From: Salinispora oceanensis
Lineage (GTDB): Bacteria; Actinomycetota; Actinomycetes; Mycobacteriales; Micromonosporaceae
Direction of reading: 5' to 3'
Assembly (NCBI RefSeq): GCF_000383575.1
Contig: NZ_KB911579.1
Coordinates: 3,380,523 to 3,444,522, forward strand
Length of the DNA stretch: 64,000 nucleotides
In this document: positions 35,903 to 45,700 of the stretch, piece by piece
How the letters are laid out: each line of letters begins with the position of its first letter
How positions within the stretch are numbered: the first letter of the stretch is position 1
Translations under genes and position numbers: made by a program
Notes under the pieces: generated by a model
Told to the model about the DNA's origin: nothing
What the model saw: only the letters and a program-made list of their open reading frames with translations
Database searches by the model: none

Positions 35903-38900
35903 GTGGCGCGTCGGATGACGGCCGCCGTTCGTTCGTGCCTGGCTGTGAGTGTCGCCGTGTTGACGGTGGCCGGGTTGGCGAGCGTGCCGGGCGAGCCAGC
36001 GGAGTTCCTGGCTGCGGGACCGGATGGCGTGACAGGTGGCGTGGAGAGTCGCTCTGACGAGGCGGTCTCCCTGCGGGCTGCCCGCGAGAGCGGCGAGCCG
36101 GTGCAGGTGAAGAGTCTGACCTCGGAGACAACCGAGGTGTACGCACTGCCGACGGGGCAGTTCCGGGCGGACATCGCCGCCGGCATCCAACGCTTCCGCC
36201 GGGACGGGATGTGGGTCCGAGTGGACCTGACACTGCAGGCGGGACCGGACGGCTCGGTGCGACCCGCGGCCCATCCGAACGATCTCTGGATCTCGGGTGC
36301 CCAGGGCGCGGGCGAGCACGAGCTCGCCGCGGTGGTCCTGGATGAGGGCCGGGTCGCGATGGGGTGGTCCGGAGCGTTGCCAAAGCCGGTGTTGGAGGCC
36401 AACCGGGCGACCTACCCGGACGCCCGACCCGGCGTCGACCTGGTGGTGGAGGCGACCCGTCTCGGGTTCGAGCAGTTTCTGGTAGTCAAGAACCGGGCTG
36501 CCCTGGCCAGCGTCGGCGAAGTTGACTACGTGTTCTCCGGCTCTGGTGTGGATTCCTCAACCCGTGGTGCCGACGGTTCGGTCCTGCTGAGGGATCGTGC
36601 GGGTGAGCAGACGGCACGCATTCCCGCTCCCCTTATGTGGGATGCGCGGAAGGACATTGTTGGTAGTCCTGTCAACGAAAAGCGGGTCCGCACGGATGTC
36701 GTCGATCGGAGCGGTCGCGTCGAGCTAACGCTGACCCCGGATCTGGACTGGCTGCGTAGCGACTCTACGGTCTACCCGGTCACTATCGACCCAACGGTCA
36801 ATCCGCTGGGGACGACGTTCGACACGTACGTGCGGGAGACCGTGACCAGCGATCAAAACCAGCGGAACGATCTGCAGGTCGGGCTGTTGGGAACCACCCC
36901 GACGGAACTGACGCGCTCGTTCCTCACCTGGGATACGACGGTGCTCGTCGGGAAGCAGGTCACCGCGTCAACGGTGTCGTTCTGGAACTTTTGGTCAGGC
37001 ACCTGCACGCCGAGGCCCTGGGAGATTTGGACGACGGGGACGTCGACCTACACGACCACGATCACGAACCAGCCGGAGTGGTTCACCAAGGAAGCTACCT
37101 CGACGTCGACGCACGGTTCGTTCGAGTGTAGTGACGCGTGGGCGACGATTGACGGGAAGAGCTTCTTCCAGCGGGCTGCCACGGCGAACAAGACCCGGGC
37201 GGGTATGGGGCTCCGCGCGAGCGACGAGACGGACACCTCCGCTTTCAAGCAGTTCCGGTCCCGGGAGGGTGCCAGCCCCTCGCAGGACCCGAAGGCGTCG
37301 GTGACCTACAACTCGTGGCCGACGGTGGAGTCCCGCTCGACCGCTCCGAGCACCAGTTGCGTGACGGGCACGGACCGTCCGCTGGTGAATACGCTCACCC
37401 CGCAGTTCAAGGCGACCGTCTCGGACGGGGATGGAACGGCGATGGCGGTCACCTTCGAATGGTGGGCGATGAATGCCGACCGTCCGGTCGGCTCGGTCAG
37501 CTTCAATAGTGTGGCGTCCGGTGCCACGGCGGCGACGACGGTCCCGGCCGGCGATTTCGTGGACGGTGGCATCTACCGCTGGCGGGTGAAGGCCGCCGAT
37601 GGTGTCTCCGGCAGCGATGTCTGGTCGTCGTTCTGCGAGATGCAGGTATACGCCACGGATGCCCCGGTGACCGGCTGTGTCGGCGGTACGGACAGCGACT
37701 TCAACGGGGATGGCATTGCTGACATCGCTATCGCCGATCCGGAAGCGACCGTCGAGGGCAAGGACAAGGCGGGTCACATCCGGCTGGTGTACGGCGGCGG
37801 CGCGGGCACGGTCGAAACCTTGCATGAGGGCAACTCCCAGGTGTCGGGCGCGGTCGGGGCGGGTGACCAGTTCGGGCACTCCGTCTCGGCGTATGACGCG
37901 AACAACGACGGTTGTACTGACCTCGCGGTCGGGGTGCCCTTCGAGGACCTGGCGACAACGGAAGACGCAGGTGTCACGTACGTCCTGCTCGGCACGCCGG
38001 ACGGACTCGCGCGGGGGCCCGCGTCGTTGACCTTCCACCAGGGTGCGGGTGCCACTCCCGAGCAGGCCGAGGCCGACGACCAGTTCGGGTTCGCCGTGGC
38101 TGGTGCGGTTTCCCTAACCGGGGAGCCCTATCTTGTGGTCGGGGCCCCGAGCGAGGACATCGGCGGCTCGGTCGATGCCGGTGTGGCGCACTACTTCCGC
38201 GGAAACCTCAACGTGCTCTTCCAGGCCGGGGAGCTCATCCCGGGCGTGGTCGAGCAGGACGACCGCGTGGGCTACGCGGTGGCGGCCTCGTCTAATCACT
38301 TCGCCATCGGCTCCCCGGGTGAGGCGATCGGTCCTGAGGTGTTCGCGGGAGCTGTCGGCGTGTTCAGCAGCTACGAATTGGTCGATGGTAGCCCGAGACT
38401 GGCGGTGAATTTTCACCAGAACGTCGCCAACGTGTCGGGCGTGGCAGAGGCCAACGACCTCTTCGGTAAAGCAATTTCGATCGCGCCCTACCGGCCGGCT
38501 GGTGCCGCGGCGGACCAGGCGGACTCGCTGGTGGTGGTCGGGGCTCCTGGTGAGGACATCAACGTCGAAGAATCCAACACCGTGGTGGCAGACGCGGGCT
38601 TGGTACAACGGTTCCACGTCACCGCCGAGGCGACCTTCACGGAGCTGCCTGGGTTCACCCACGCCCTGGAGGATGGCGCCTACCTGGGCGAGGACGTCGC
38701 GGTGGTGAACACCGAGCCGGCCAGCGACGGCACGAACGACACCATGTTCCTGGCCGTCGGCGCTCCCGGTGCGGACGCGGGCGACCTGCTCGACGCGGGT
38801 CGCGTACTGGTGATCCCCGCTCTGGCCGACCCGATCGGCACGCCGACAACGATCCAGCGCGAAGCCGCCAGCCTGCCCGGCAGCGCCGTGACACAGGAGT

Positions 38901-39088
38901 TGATCGGCGTCAGTCTCGGGGCCACCTCGCAACAGCTGTACGTCGGTACTCCGTATCGCGATCCGGCGGTGTACGGATTCGCCTGGTCCAGCCTGGCGGA
39001 CGGCGCGACATCGCCGAGCACTACCTGGCAGCCCGGTCAGGGCGGAATCCCCGCCGGCGGGGACGCCTTCGGCGCGGCGATCGGGTGA
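35903..39088 (+). CDS. Large secreted protein with DNRLRE-like region and FG-GAP repeats
   Basis: The 1061-aa protein starts at GTG 35903 behind GGGGGAGG and has a signal peptide (CLAVSVAVLTVAGLAS). Residues 50-290 are a beta-rich region; 290-490 resemble the DNRLRE wall-protein module (TVYPVTIDPTVN, TFDTYVRE). From about 598 to the end, FG-GAP/integrin-type repeats recur: DFNGDGIADIAIADP, DQFGHSVSAYD, LVVGAPSEDI, SLVVVGAPGEDI, LAVGAPGADAGD. These form a calcium-binding beta-propeller in other proteins. It is the first of a three-gene cluster; its N-terminal half is related to the next protein. Confidence 0.85.
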   Translation: MARRMTAAVRSCLAVSVAVLTVAGLASVPGEPAEFLAAGPDGVTGGVESRSDEAVSLRAARESGEPVQVKSLTSETTEVYALPTGQFRADIAAGIQRFRRDGMWVRVDLTLQAGPDGSVRPAAHPNDLWISGAQGAGEHELAAVVLDEGRVAMGWSGALPKPVLEANRATYPDARPGVDLVVEATRLGFEQFLVVKNRAALASVGEVDYVFSGSGVDSSTRGADGSVLLRDRAGEQTARIPAPLMWDARKDIVGSPVNEKRVRTDVVDRSGRVELTLTPDLDWLRSDSTVYPVTIDPTVNPLGTTFDTYVRETVTSDQNQRNDLQVGLLGTTPTELTRSFLTWDTTVLVGKQVTASTVSFWNFWSGTCTPRPWEIWTTGTSTYTTTITNQPEWFTKEATSTSTHGSFECSDAWATIDGKSFFQRAATANKTRAGMGLRASDETDTSAFKQFRSREGASPSQDPKASVTYNSWPTVESRSTAPSTSCVTGTDRPLVNTLTPQFKATVSDGDGTAMAVTFEWWAMNADRPVGSVSFNSVASGATAATTVPAGDFVDGGIYRWRVKAADGVSGSDVWSSFCEMQVYATDAPVTGCVGGTDSDFNGDGIADIAIADPEATVEGKDKAGHIRLVYGGGAGTVETLHEGNSQVSGAVGAGDQFGHSVSAYDANNDGCTDLAVGVPFEDLATTEDAGVTYVLLGTPDGLARGPASLTFHQGAGATPEQAEADDQFGFAVAGAVSLTGEPYLVVGAPSEDIGGSVDAGVAHYFRGNLNVLFQAGELIPGVVEQDDRVGYAVAASSNHFAIGSPGEAIGPEVFAGAVGVFSSYELVDGSPRLAVNFHQNVANVSGVAEANDLFGKAISIAPYRPAGAAADQADSLVVVGAPGEDINVEESNTVVADAGLVQRFHVTAEATFTELPGFTHALEDGAYLGEDVAVVNTEPASDGTNDTMFLAVGAPGADAGDLLDAGRVLVIPALADPIGTPTTIQREAASLPGSAVTQELIGVSLGATSQQLYVGTPYRDPAVYGFAWSSLADGATSPSTTWQPGQGGIPAGGDAFGAAIG

Positions 39089-42000
39089 TGGCACACATGA
39101 CAACGCAGAGTTCACCGGGGGAGGAACGTACGGTGGTTCGTCGCAGGCGTCGGCGGGACGGGCTGTTCAGGGTCGGGCTGGTGGCCGGCATGCTCGGCCT
39201 GTTGGCCGGGATGGTGTTCGTGCAGCCGCACGAGGCGGTGCCGTTGGTTCCGACCGCCGCGTTGGCGGAGGAGCCGGTCCGGGACACCGAGGCGGAGGCG
39301 CTGGTAGCGGCGAAGGAGCTTGACCAGCCGGTGGAGGTGCTGGCGCTACGCACGGAGTACCGCGACGTGTTCGCGCAGCCGGACGGGACGTTGATCGCCA
39401 ACGACTACACCCAGCCGGTCCGGGTCACTCAGGGGGATGACTGGGTTCCTGCCGACGCGACGTTGGTGGTCCAGCCGGATGGCTCGTACGGCCCGAGCGC
39501 GGCGTTGCTCGGCATCCAGCTCTCCCCAGGCGGCGATGTGCCGCTGACGGTGGCGACGCGGGATCAGAAGAGTATGACCCTGACCTGGCCGCACGGTCCG
39601 CTACCCGAGCCGGTCGTGGTGGACAGCCAGGCGACGTATTCGAACGTGCTCCCGGACGTGGACCTGGTCACGAACGTAACGGTCGAGGGCTTCTCCCACG
39701 TGCTGGTGGTCAAGACGCCGGAGGCGGCCGAGCTTCCCGAACTGCAGGACCTTCGGCTCGGTGTCACCACTGTCGGGTTGACGATTGAGGAAACCCCGGA
39801 GGGTGGCGTGGTGGCGCTGGACCCGGCCACCAACAACCCGGTCCTTCAGGCCGACGCGCCGACCATGTGGGACAACGGCCCCCAGGAGGGCGGTGGAGCG
39901 CTGGCCGCCAAGGCCCTGCGTTCCGCCAGCGGCACCAGCGTTACCTCGACCGATCCTGGTGCGGCTTCCGCGCAGGGCCCGGGTGACGCGTCGAAAGTGG
40001 CGCCGGTCGAGCTGGAATACGCCGAGAACGTGCTGACGCTGACCCCGGATCAGGGCATGTTGACCGATCCGGCGACGTCCTTCCCGCTCTACATCGACCC
40101 GGTCTGGCAGAGCAGCACCAACAGTGGCTGGGCGATGGTCGACAGCGGCTATCCCAACGAGGAGTACTGGAAGTTCGACAACAAGCGGCACGAACGGATC
40201 GGGCGCTGCCCCAGCTCGTGCTTCAACTCCAAGGTCAAGCGGCTGTTTTACCGGCTCGCCACCCCGTACTCGGGTCGAACGATCCTGAAGGCGGAGTTCA
40301 GGGTGACCTTGCAGCACGTCTACAACAGCACGGCCCGAGCGGCCGCGCTCTACCTGATGCCAGCCGGGATCAGCTCCGCCACCAACTGGAACAACCAGCC
40401 TGGTGGCTCCGGGTGGTCCGGAGCGAAGCACCTCGCCACCAGCTCTCCCACCAGCACCAAGTCGAGCTGTACGTCCACCAACCAGAACACGGAGTGGAAC
40501 GCGAAGGCCGCCGTGGAGCTGGCAGCGAGAAATGGGTGGAGCACGGTGACCCTCGGTCTGCGATCGGTCAACGAGACCAGCGGGGTGCACACGAAGCGGT
40601 TCTGCGACAACGGGGTCCTCTCCGTGCAGTACAACCGGGCACCCCTGATCGCGAACGAGAACGAGCTCACGATGTCTCCGGGTGGGCAGTGTGTCTATGG
40701 CGCGGGGGCACCCTATGTGGACGTGCCCCCACGGCTGAACGCGGTGCTGCGGGACCCGGACCACTCCTCGGCGCACACCGAGCAGATCAAGGCCCAGTTC
40801 AAGGTGACCTGGACGCCGAGCGGTGGGACGGCGCAGTCGCGTAGTTACACAACACCGTTGAAGGCCAGCGGATCGGTCTTCTCGTACACGGTGCCGAGCG
40901 ACATCGCGCAGAACGTGCCGATCTCGTGGGAGGTACGGGCCAGCGACAACACCAGCTGGGGGCCGTGGAGCAGCGACGGATCCCGCAATGTCTGTCAGTT
41001 CCGGTATGACAAGTCGAGCCCGACCCCGCCGGACGTGGATTCCGCCGTGTACCTGCCGCAGGACGCGGCGGACAACGGGACGGCAGACGCCCCACTCTGC
41101 ATCGAAAGCGACGAGTGGCTGGGCTCGATCGGTATCCCTGGCAGCTTCACCTTCGACTCCGCCGCGACCGACGTGGTGGAGTACCGGTACGGCTTCAACA
41201 CCAACCCCGTGCCAGGAGTCAACGTGCTGCGGCCCACCATGGACGGCGGGCCGGTGACGTTGGCCGACTGGTACCCGGAAAGGGAGGGCCCGCGGACGAT
41301 CAACGTCCAGGCCGTTGACCGCGCCGGCCGGTCGAGCACCATCGCCTCCTGCACCTTCCGGGTGGGTAAGCGGCCGCCGACCGCTGCCTGGGCCCTCGGC
41401 GAGGTCGCCGGACAGGACATGGCGGACGACGCGCTCGGCGGCAACGACGCGACCGTTGGTAGCGGCGTCACCTTCGGTGTGCAGGGGCCGGGCGGCGCCT
41501 CCGACACGGCGGCCCAACTCGACGGGACGAGCGCCGGCTATCTCACCACGGCGAGCAGCGTGCTGACCGACACCTCCACCAGTTTCGCCGTCAGCGGCTG
41601 GTTCAAGGTCGATGATCCCTCCCGCCAGCAGGTGGCGGTGAGCCAGGACGGCACCGGTGAGCCGGGCTTCGCGCTGGGCGTGCGAAACGGGGCATGGTTC
41701 TTTTGGGTACCGACCACCGAGGTCAACTCGCTCGGTCGGTGGGAGGTGACCGCCGAGGCAGCGACCACGGAGTGGACCTACGTCACGGCGATCTTCGACG
41801 GCGGCAAGAAGGAGATGTCACTCCAGGTCGGGTCCAACCCGCCGCACGTCGCCGAGCGCCGTTCGTTGACGAAGTCGCGCGGTCCGCTCCAACTCGGTCG
41901 CCGGCTTGTCAAGAGCGGATACGCCGACTACTGGCAGGGCACGATGGCCGACGTCGCCGTCTTCGACCGCCTGATCGTTGACGACGAGGTCACCTCACTG

Positions 42001-42687
42001 CAGAAGACGCCACCGAGCCGAAAGGCGTACTGGCGGCTGAACGCGGAGACCGACATGCTCAGCCCGGAGCACGGCGGTGGGGTGGGGCTCACCCTCGGCT
42101 CCGGCGCGATGGTCTTCAACCATCCGGTGCTGGCTCTGCTCGGGGGTGGCCACCTCGCGCTCACCGGCAGCGCGGACAGCTACGCCACCACGCCCACCAA
42201 CGCCGACATGGCGGGCAGCTTCTCGATCAGCGGCCGGGTCAAGCTGACCAGCAGCTGCGAAGGCACTCCGATGACGGCCTTCTCCCAGAAGGGCAGCCAC
42301 GGCAGCTCGGTGGTGGTGCGCTGCAACGAGGCCGGTGAGTGGGAGCTGGCCGTGACCGAGACCGACGAGGTGGGCCCGGAGTGGATCACTGGGAACACCG
42401 AAGCGAAGCCGAAGTTGATCGGCAAGGGTGACCACCTGGCGCTCGTCTACAACGGCTACACCCGAGAGATGGTGCTGTACGTCAACGGAGAGCTTCGAAC
42501 GGCGATCGAGCTGGTGTCGCCGTTTGTCGCCACCGGTGGGGTGCAGGTGGGACGGGCGTTCCTCAACGACTCGTTCCAGGAGCACCTCTCGGGGGCCGTT
42601 GACGATGTCCGGGTCTACGACGGGGTCGCTGACCCCGTGCTGATCCAGCGGCTCAATGTGCAGACCCAGGAAAAGCTCGCGCTCTGA
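39085..42687 (+). CDS. Large secreted LamG-domain protein
   Basis: The 1200-aa protein has a signal/anchor segment (GLFRVGLVAGMLGLLAGMVFV) after a Lys/Arg-rich tail, then beta-rich regions with DNRLRE-like features (LPLYIDPVWQSS, AEFRVTLQHVYN). Two jelly-roll LamG-like domains (about 768-970 and 980-1190) carry typical DVAVFDRLIVDDEV and DDVRVYDGVADPV ends and VNGE LRTA-like strands. The protein shares N-terminal motifs (LPEPVVVDSQATYSNVLPDV against LPKPVLEANRATYPDARPGV) with the previous gene. GTG 39085, ATG 39088 and ATG 39097 are possible starts; it overlaps the previous stop. Confidence 0.85.
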   Translation: MMAHMTTQSSPGEERTVVRRRRRRDGLFRVGLVAGMLGLLAGMVFVQPHEAVPLVPTAALAEEPVRDTEAEALVAAKELDQPVEVLALRTEYRDVFAQPDGTLIANDYTQPVRVTQGDDWVPADATLVVQPDGSYGPSAALLGIQLSPGGDVPLTVATRDQKSMTLTWPHGPLPEPVVVDSQATYSNVLPDVDLVTNVTVEGFSHVLVVKTPEAAELPELQDLRLGVTTVGLTIEETPEGGVVALDPATNNPVLQADAPTMWDNGPQEGGGALAAKALRSASGTSVTSTDPGAASAQGPGDASKVAPVELEYAENVLTLTPDQGMLTDPATSFPLYIDPVWQSSTNSGWAMVDSGYPNEEYWKFDNKRHERIGRCPSSCFNSKVKRLFYRLATPYSGRTILKAEFRVTLQHVYNSTARAAALYLMPAGISSATNWNNQPGGSGWSGAKHLATSSPTSTKSSCTSTNQNTEWNAKAAVELAARNGWSTVTLGLRSVNETSGVHTKRFCDNGVLSVQYNRAPLIANENELTMSPGGQCVYGAGAPYVDVPPRLNAVLRDPDHSSAHTEQIKAQFKVTWTPSGGTAQSRSYTTPLKASGSVFSYTVPSDIAQNVPISWEVRASDNTSWGPWSSDGSRNVCQFRYDKSSPTPPDVDSAVYLPQDAADNGTADAPLCIESDEWLGSIGIPGSFTFDSAATDVVEYRYGFNTNPVPGVNVLRPTMDGGPVTLADWYPEREGPRTINVQAVDRAGRSSTIASCTFRVGKRPPTAAWALGEVAGQDMADDALGGNDATVGSGVTFGVQGPGGASDTAAQLDGTSAGYLTTASSVLTDTSTSFAVSGWFKVDDPSRQQVAVSQDGTGEPGFALGVRNGAWFFWVPTTEVNSLGRWEVTAEAATTEWTYVTAIFDGGKKEMSLQVGSNPPHVAERRSLTKSRGPLQLGRRLVKSGYADYWQGTMADVAVFDRLIVDDEVTSLQKTPPSRKAYWRLNAETDMLSPEHGGGVGLTLGSGAMVFNHPVLALLGGGHLALTGSADSYATTPTNADMAGSFSISGRVKLTSSCEGTPMTAFSQKGSHGSSVVVRCNEAGEWELAVTETDEVGPEWITGNTEAKPKLIGKGDHLALVYNGYTREMVLYVNGELRTAIELVSPFVATGGVQVGRAFLNDSFQEHLSGAVDDVRVYDGVADPVLIQRLNVQTQEKLAL

Positions 42688-42696
42688 CGCAACCAC

Positions 42697-42730
42697 TGCT
42701 GGGTCCGCCCGTCGTCGGGCGGACCCAGCA
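42697..42730 (+). terminator. Stem-loop between the LamG and RHS genes
   Basis: A perfect 15-bp stem (42697-42711 and 42716-42730) with a TCGT loop lies 10 bases after the LamG gene stop and 44 bases before the RHS start. It could end or attenuate transcription into the RHS gene. Confidence 0.75.
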
Positions 42731-42773
42731 CACCTCACGCCTTCCTTCTGATGTTCCTCGACCCCTTGGAGGG

Positions 42774-45700
42774 GTGATGTTCTCCCGACATCTGGCCCGG
42801 CCCGGCCGACTCAACCGCCGCATCGTGCGACCGGTCGCCTGGGCGATGGCTGGCGTTATGGGGGCCAGCCTCATCCAGGTCGCGGCGCCGCCCGTCGCGG
42901 CTGAGCCGAGCCTGAGCCGGCCCGCCACCACCGACCCGGGGAAGATCCTGCCGACGCGAGATCCGCTGCCGGTCAAGCCACGTACGGCGAACCCAGCGGT
43001 GATCGCGGCCGCCACCGAACCAGATGCAGTCACCTGGCCCGCAGCCGGGGTCGCGGACATCAAGGTACCGACCACCGCGGCGGTCAGCGCCCCCGCCAGC
43101 GCCGTCATGCGGGCCGAGACCGCCGTCGTGCCGGCCGAGACCGCTGTCATGTCCGCTGAGACCACGGACATTGGTGGACTGCCGGTTTCGGTGTCGCCGG
43201 CACCGGAGACGACCGACGCGACGCCCAAGGCGTCGGCACACCGGGACCGTGACACTGATCCCGTCCCCAGCAAGGTGCGGGTCGAGGTGCTCGACCGCGG
43301 CGCCACTAAAAAAGCGAAGGTGGACGGTCCGCTCGTCCGCGTCACTAGAAACGACGGCCGGTCCACCGACGGCACGGTCCGACTCGGCCTCGGCTACGCG
43401 GGCATCGCGGGTGCCTACGGTGGGGATTTTGGGGCACGGCTGCGGTTGGCCCAGCTACCGGAGTGCGCCCTGACCACACCCGAGCAGGCGCAGTGCGTTG
43501 CCACGCCCGTGCCCACGTCCAACGACAACGTGTCGAAGACGCTCTCCGCCGAGGTGCGTACCGGTGCGCTGGTCGCCATGGTCGCCGACGACGCCTCGTC
43601 GCAGGGCGACTACAGTGCGACGAAGCTGGCACCGTCGGCCAAGTGGTCGGTCGGCCAATCAGCGGGTGGCTTCTCCTGGACCTATCCGCTGCGTACCCCG
43701 CCGGTGCCGGGGGGTGGCGCGCCGCCGATCACGCTCGCCTACTCGTCACAGTCGACTGATGGTCGGACGGCAGCGACGAACAATCAGGGCTCGTGGATCG
43801 GTGAGGGCTTCAACTACGAACCGGGCCACATCGAGCGTCGGTACAAGCCGTGCTCGAAGGACGGGCACGAGCGGTACGCCGACCAGTGTTGGGCGTACGA
43901 CAACGCGACCATCTTGCTCAACGGCCAGTCGACGGAGCTGGTCAAGTCCGGTGACACCTGGCGGTTCGCGGCCGACGACGGGTCGAAGGTCGAGCGGTTC
44001 ACCGGTGCGGTCAACGGTGACAACAACGGCGAGTACTGGAAGGTCACCGCCACCGACGGCACCGAGTACTACTTCGGCCTGAACCGGCTTCCCGGCTGGA
44101 CCTCCGGCAAGGAGGAGACCAAGTCGACGTGGACGATGCCGATCTACGGCGACGACAAGGGTGAGCCGTGCTACGACGAGACCTTCACCTCGGCCCACTG
44201 TGACCAGGCGTGGCGGTGGAGCCTCGACTACGTCAAAGACCGGCACGGCAACGTCAGTTCCTACTTCTACCAACAAGAGATAAATCACTACGCACGGGGT
44301 GGGCGCACTGACGTTAATGGTGTGCCGTACGTGCGCGGCGGTTGGCTCAAGCGCATCGACTATGGGCAGCGGCATGAGGCGGTCTACACGACCGATGCTC
44401 CGGCCCGGGTCCGTTTCGACACGAAGGAACGGTGCCTGCCCAGCGGGGACATCGACTGTGACCCGCAGGACCTTAACGACACCACTGCACCGCACTGGCC
44501 TGATGTGCCGTTCGACCGCAACTGTGCCGCGAACACCAAGTGCGCGCTGGACCAGATCGCCCCGAGTTTCTGGACCCGGGCCCGGCTGACCGGCATCACC
44601 ACGGAGATCCGCGAGGGCGCCGACTGGGCGGCGGTGGACCACTGGAAGCTCGACCACCTCCTCACCGACAACGGTGACGGGTCCCGGACCCTCTGGCTTC
44701 ACAAGATCACTCACACGGGCCTCTATGGTCCCGGCGTGGATATCGCCATGCCATCGGTGGAGCTGGGGGGTCTGCAGCTGCCCAACCGAATCGACCGTAA
44801 CGGTGACCACATCGCCCCGCTGGTGCGTTTCCGACTAGCCACGGTCTGGACCGAAGCCGGCGGGCAGATCGATGTCAACTACGCCACCCCGGACTGCACC
44901 CTGTCCAACCTGCCCACCCCGGGCAACAGCACCCGCCGCTGCTATCCGGTGCGGTGGAACCCGCTCGGCAGCGGCGACCCGATTACCGACTGGTTCCACA
45001 AGTATGTCGTCGAGCAGGTCGTCGAGACCGACCGCACCGGTGGCGCCCCGGACATGGTGACCCGTTACCAGTATCTGGACGGGGCGGCGTGGCGGCACGC
45101 CGACCCGGACGGGATCACCGATCCAAAGGACCTGACCTGGAATAACTGGCGCGGCTACGGCCGGGTGGTCGTCACCTCCGGTGACGGCCAGGTTCAGACA
45201 ACCAAAACGGAGTACCGCTACCTGCGGGGCATGCATGGTGACAAGGATCCGGACGGTGGTACTCGCACGGTCACCGTGACCGACTCCACCGGCGGCACCC
45301 ACACCGACCACGACGAGTTCTCCGGCCACCAGGTGGAGAGCATCGTCCACGACGGCGCCGAGGTGGTGAGCAAGGAGATCGCGACTCCGTGGCGGCACAA
45401 CACCGCGACGGAGACCCACAGCTGGGGCAGTAAGAAAGCCTGGTTTGTCAACACCACCCAAACCCGGAGCCTGGTCGCGCTGGCGGCCGGCGGCTGGCGG
45501 GAGACGAAGCAGACGTCGACCTTCGACACGAGCTTCGGCCGAGTGACCCAGACTGACGACGAGGGCGACATCGCGGTCACCGGCGATGAGTCGTGCAGCC
45601 GCACCACCTACGCCGACAACCCCACGCGTCAACTACACGACCTAGTTTCGCGTGTCGAGTCAGTGTCGGTGAGGTGCTCCGTCACCCCCGACCGCAGCAA

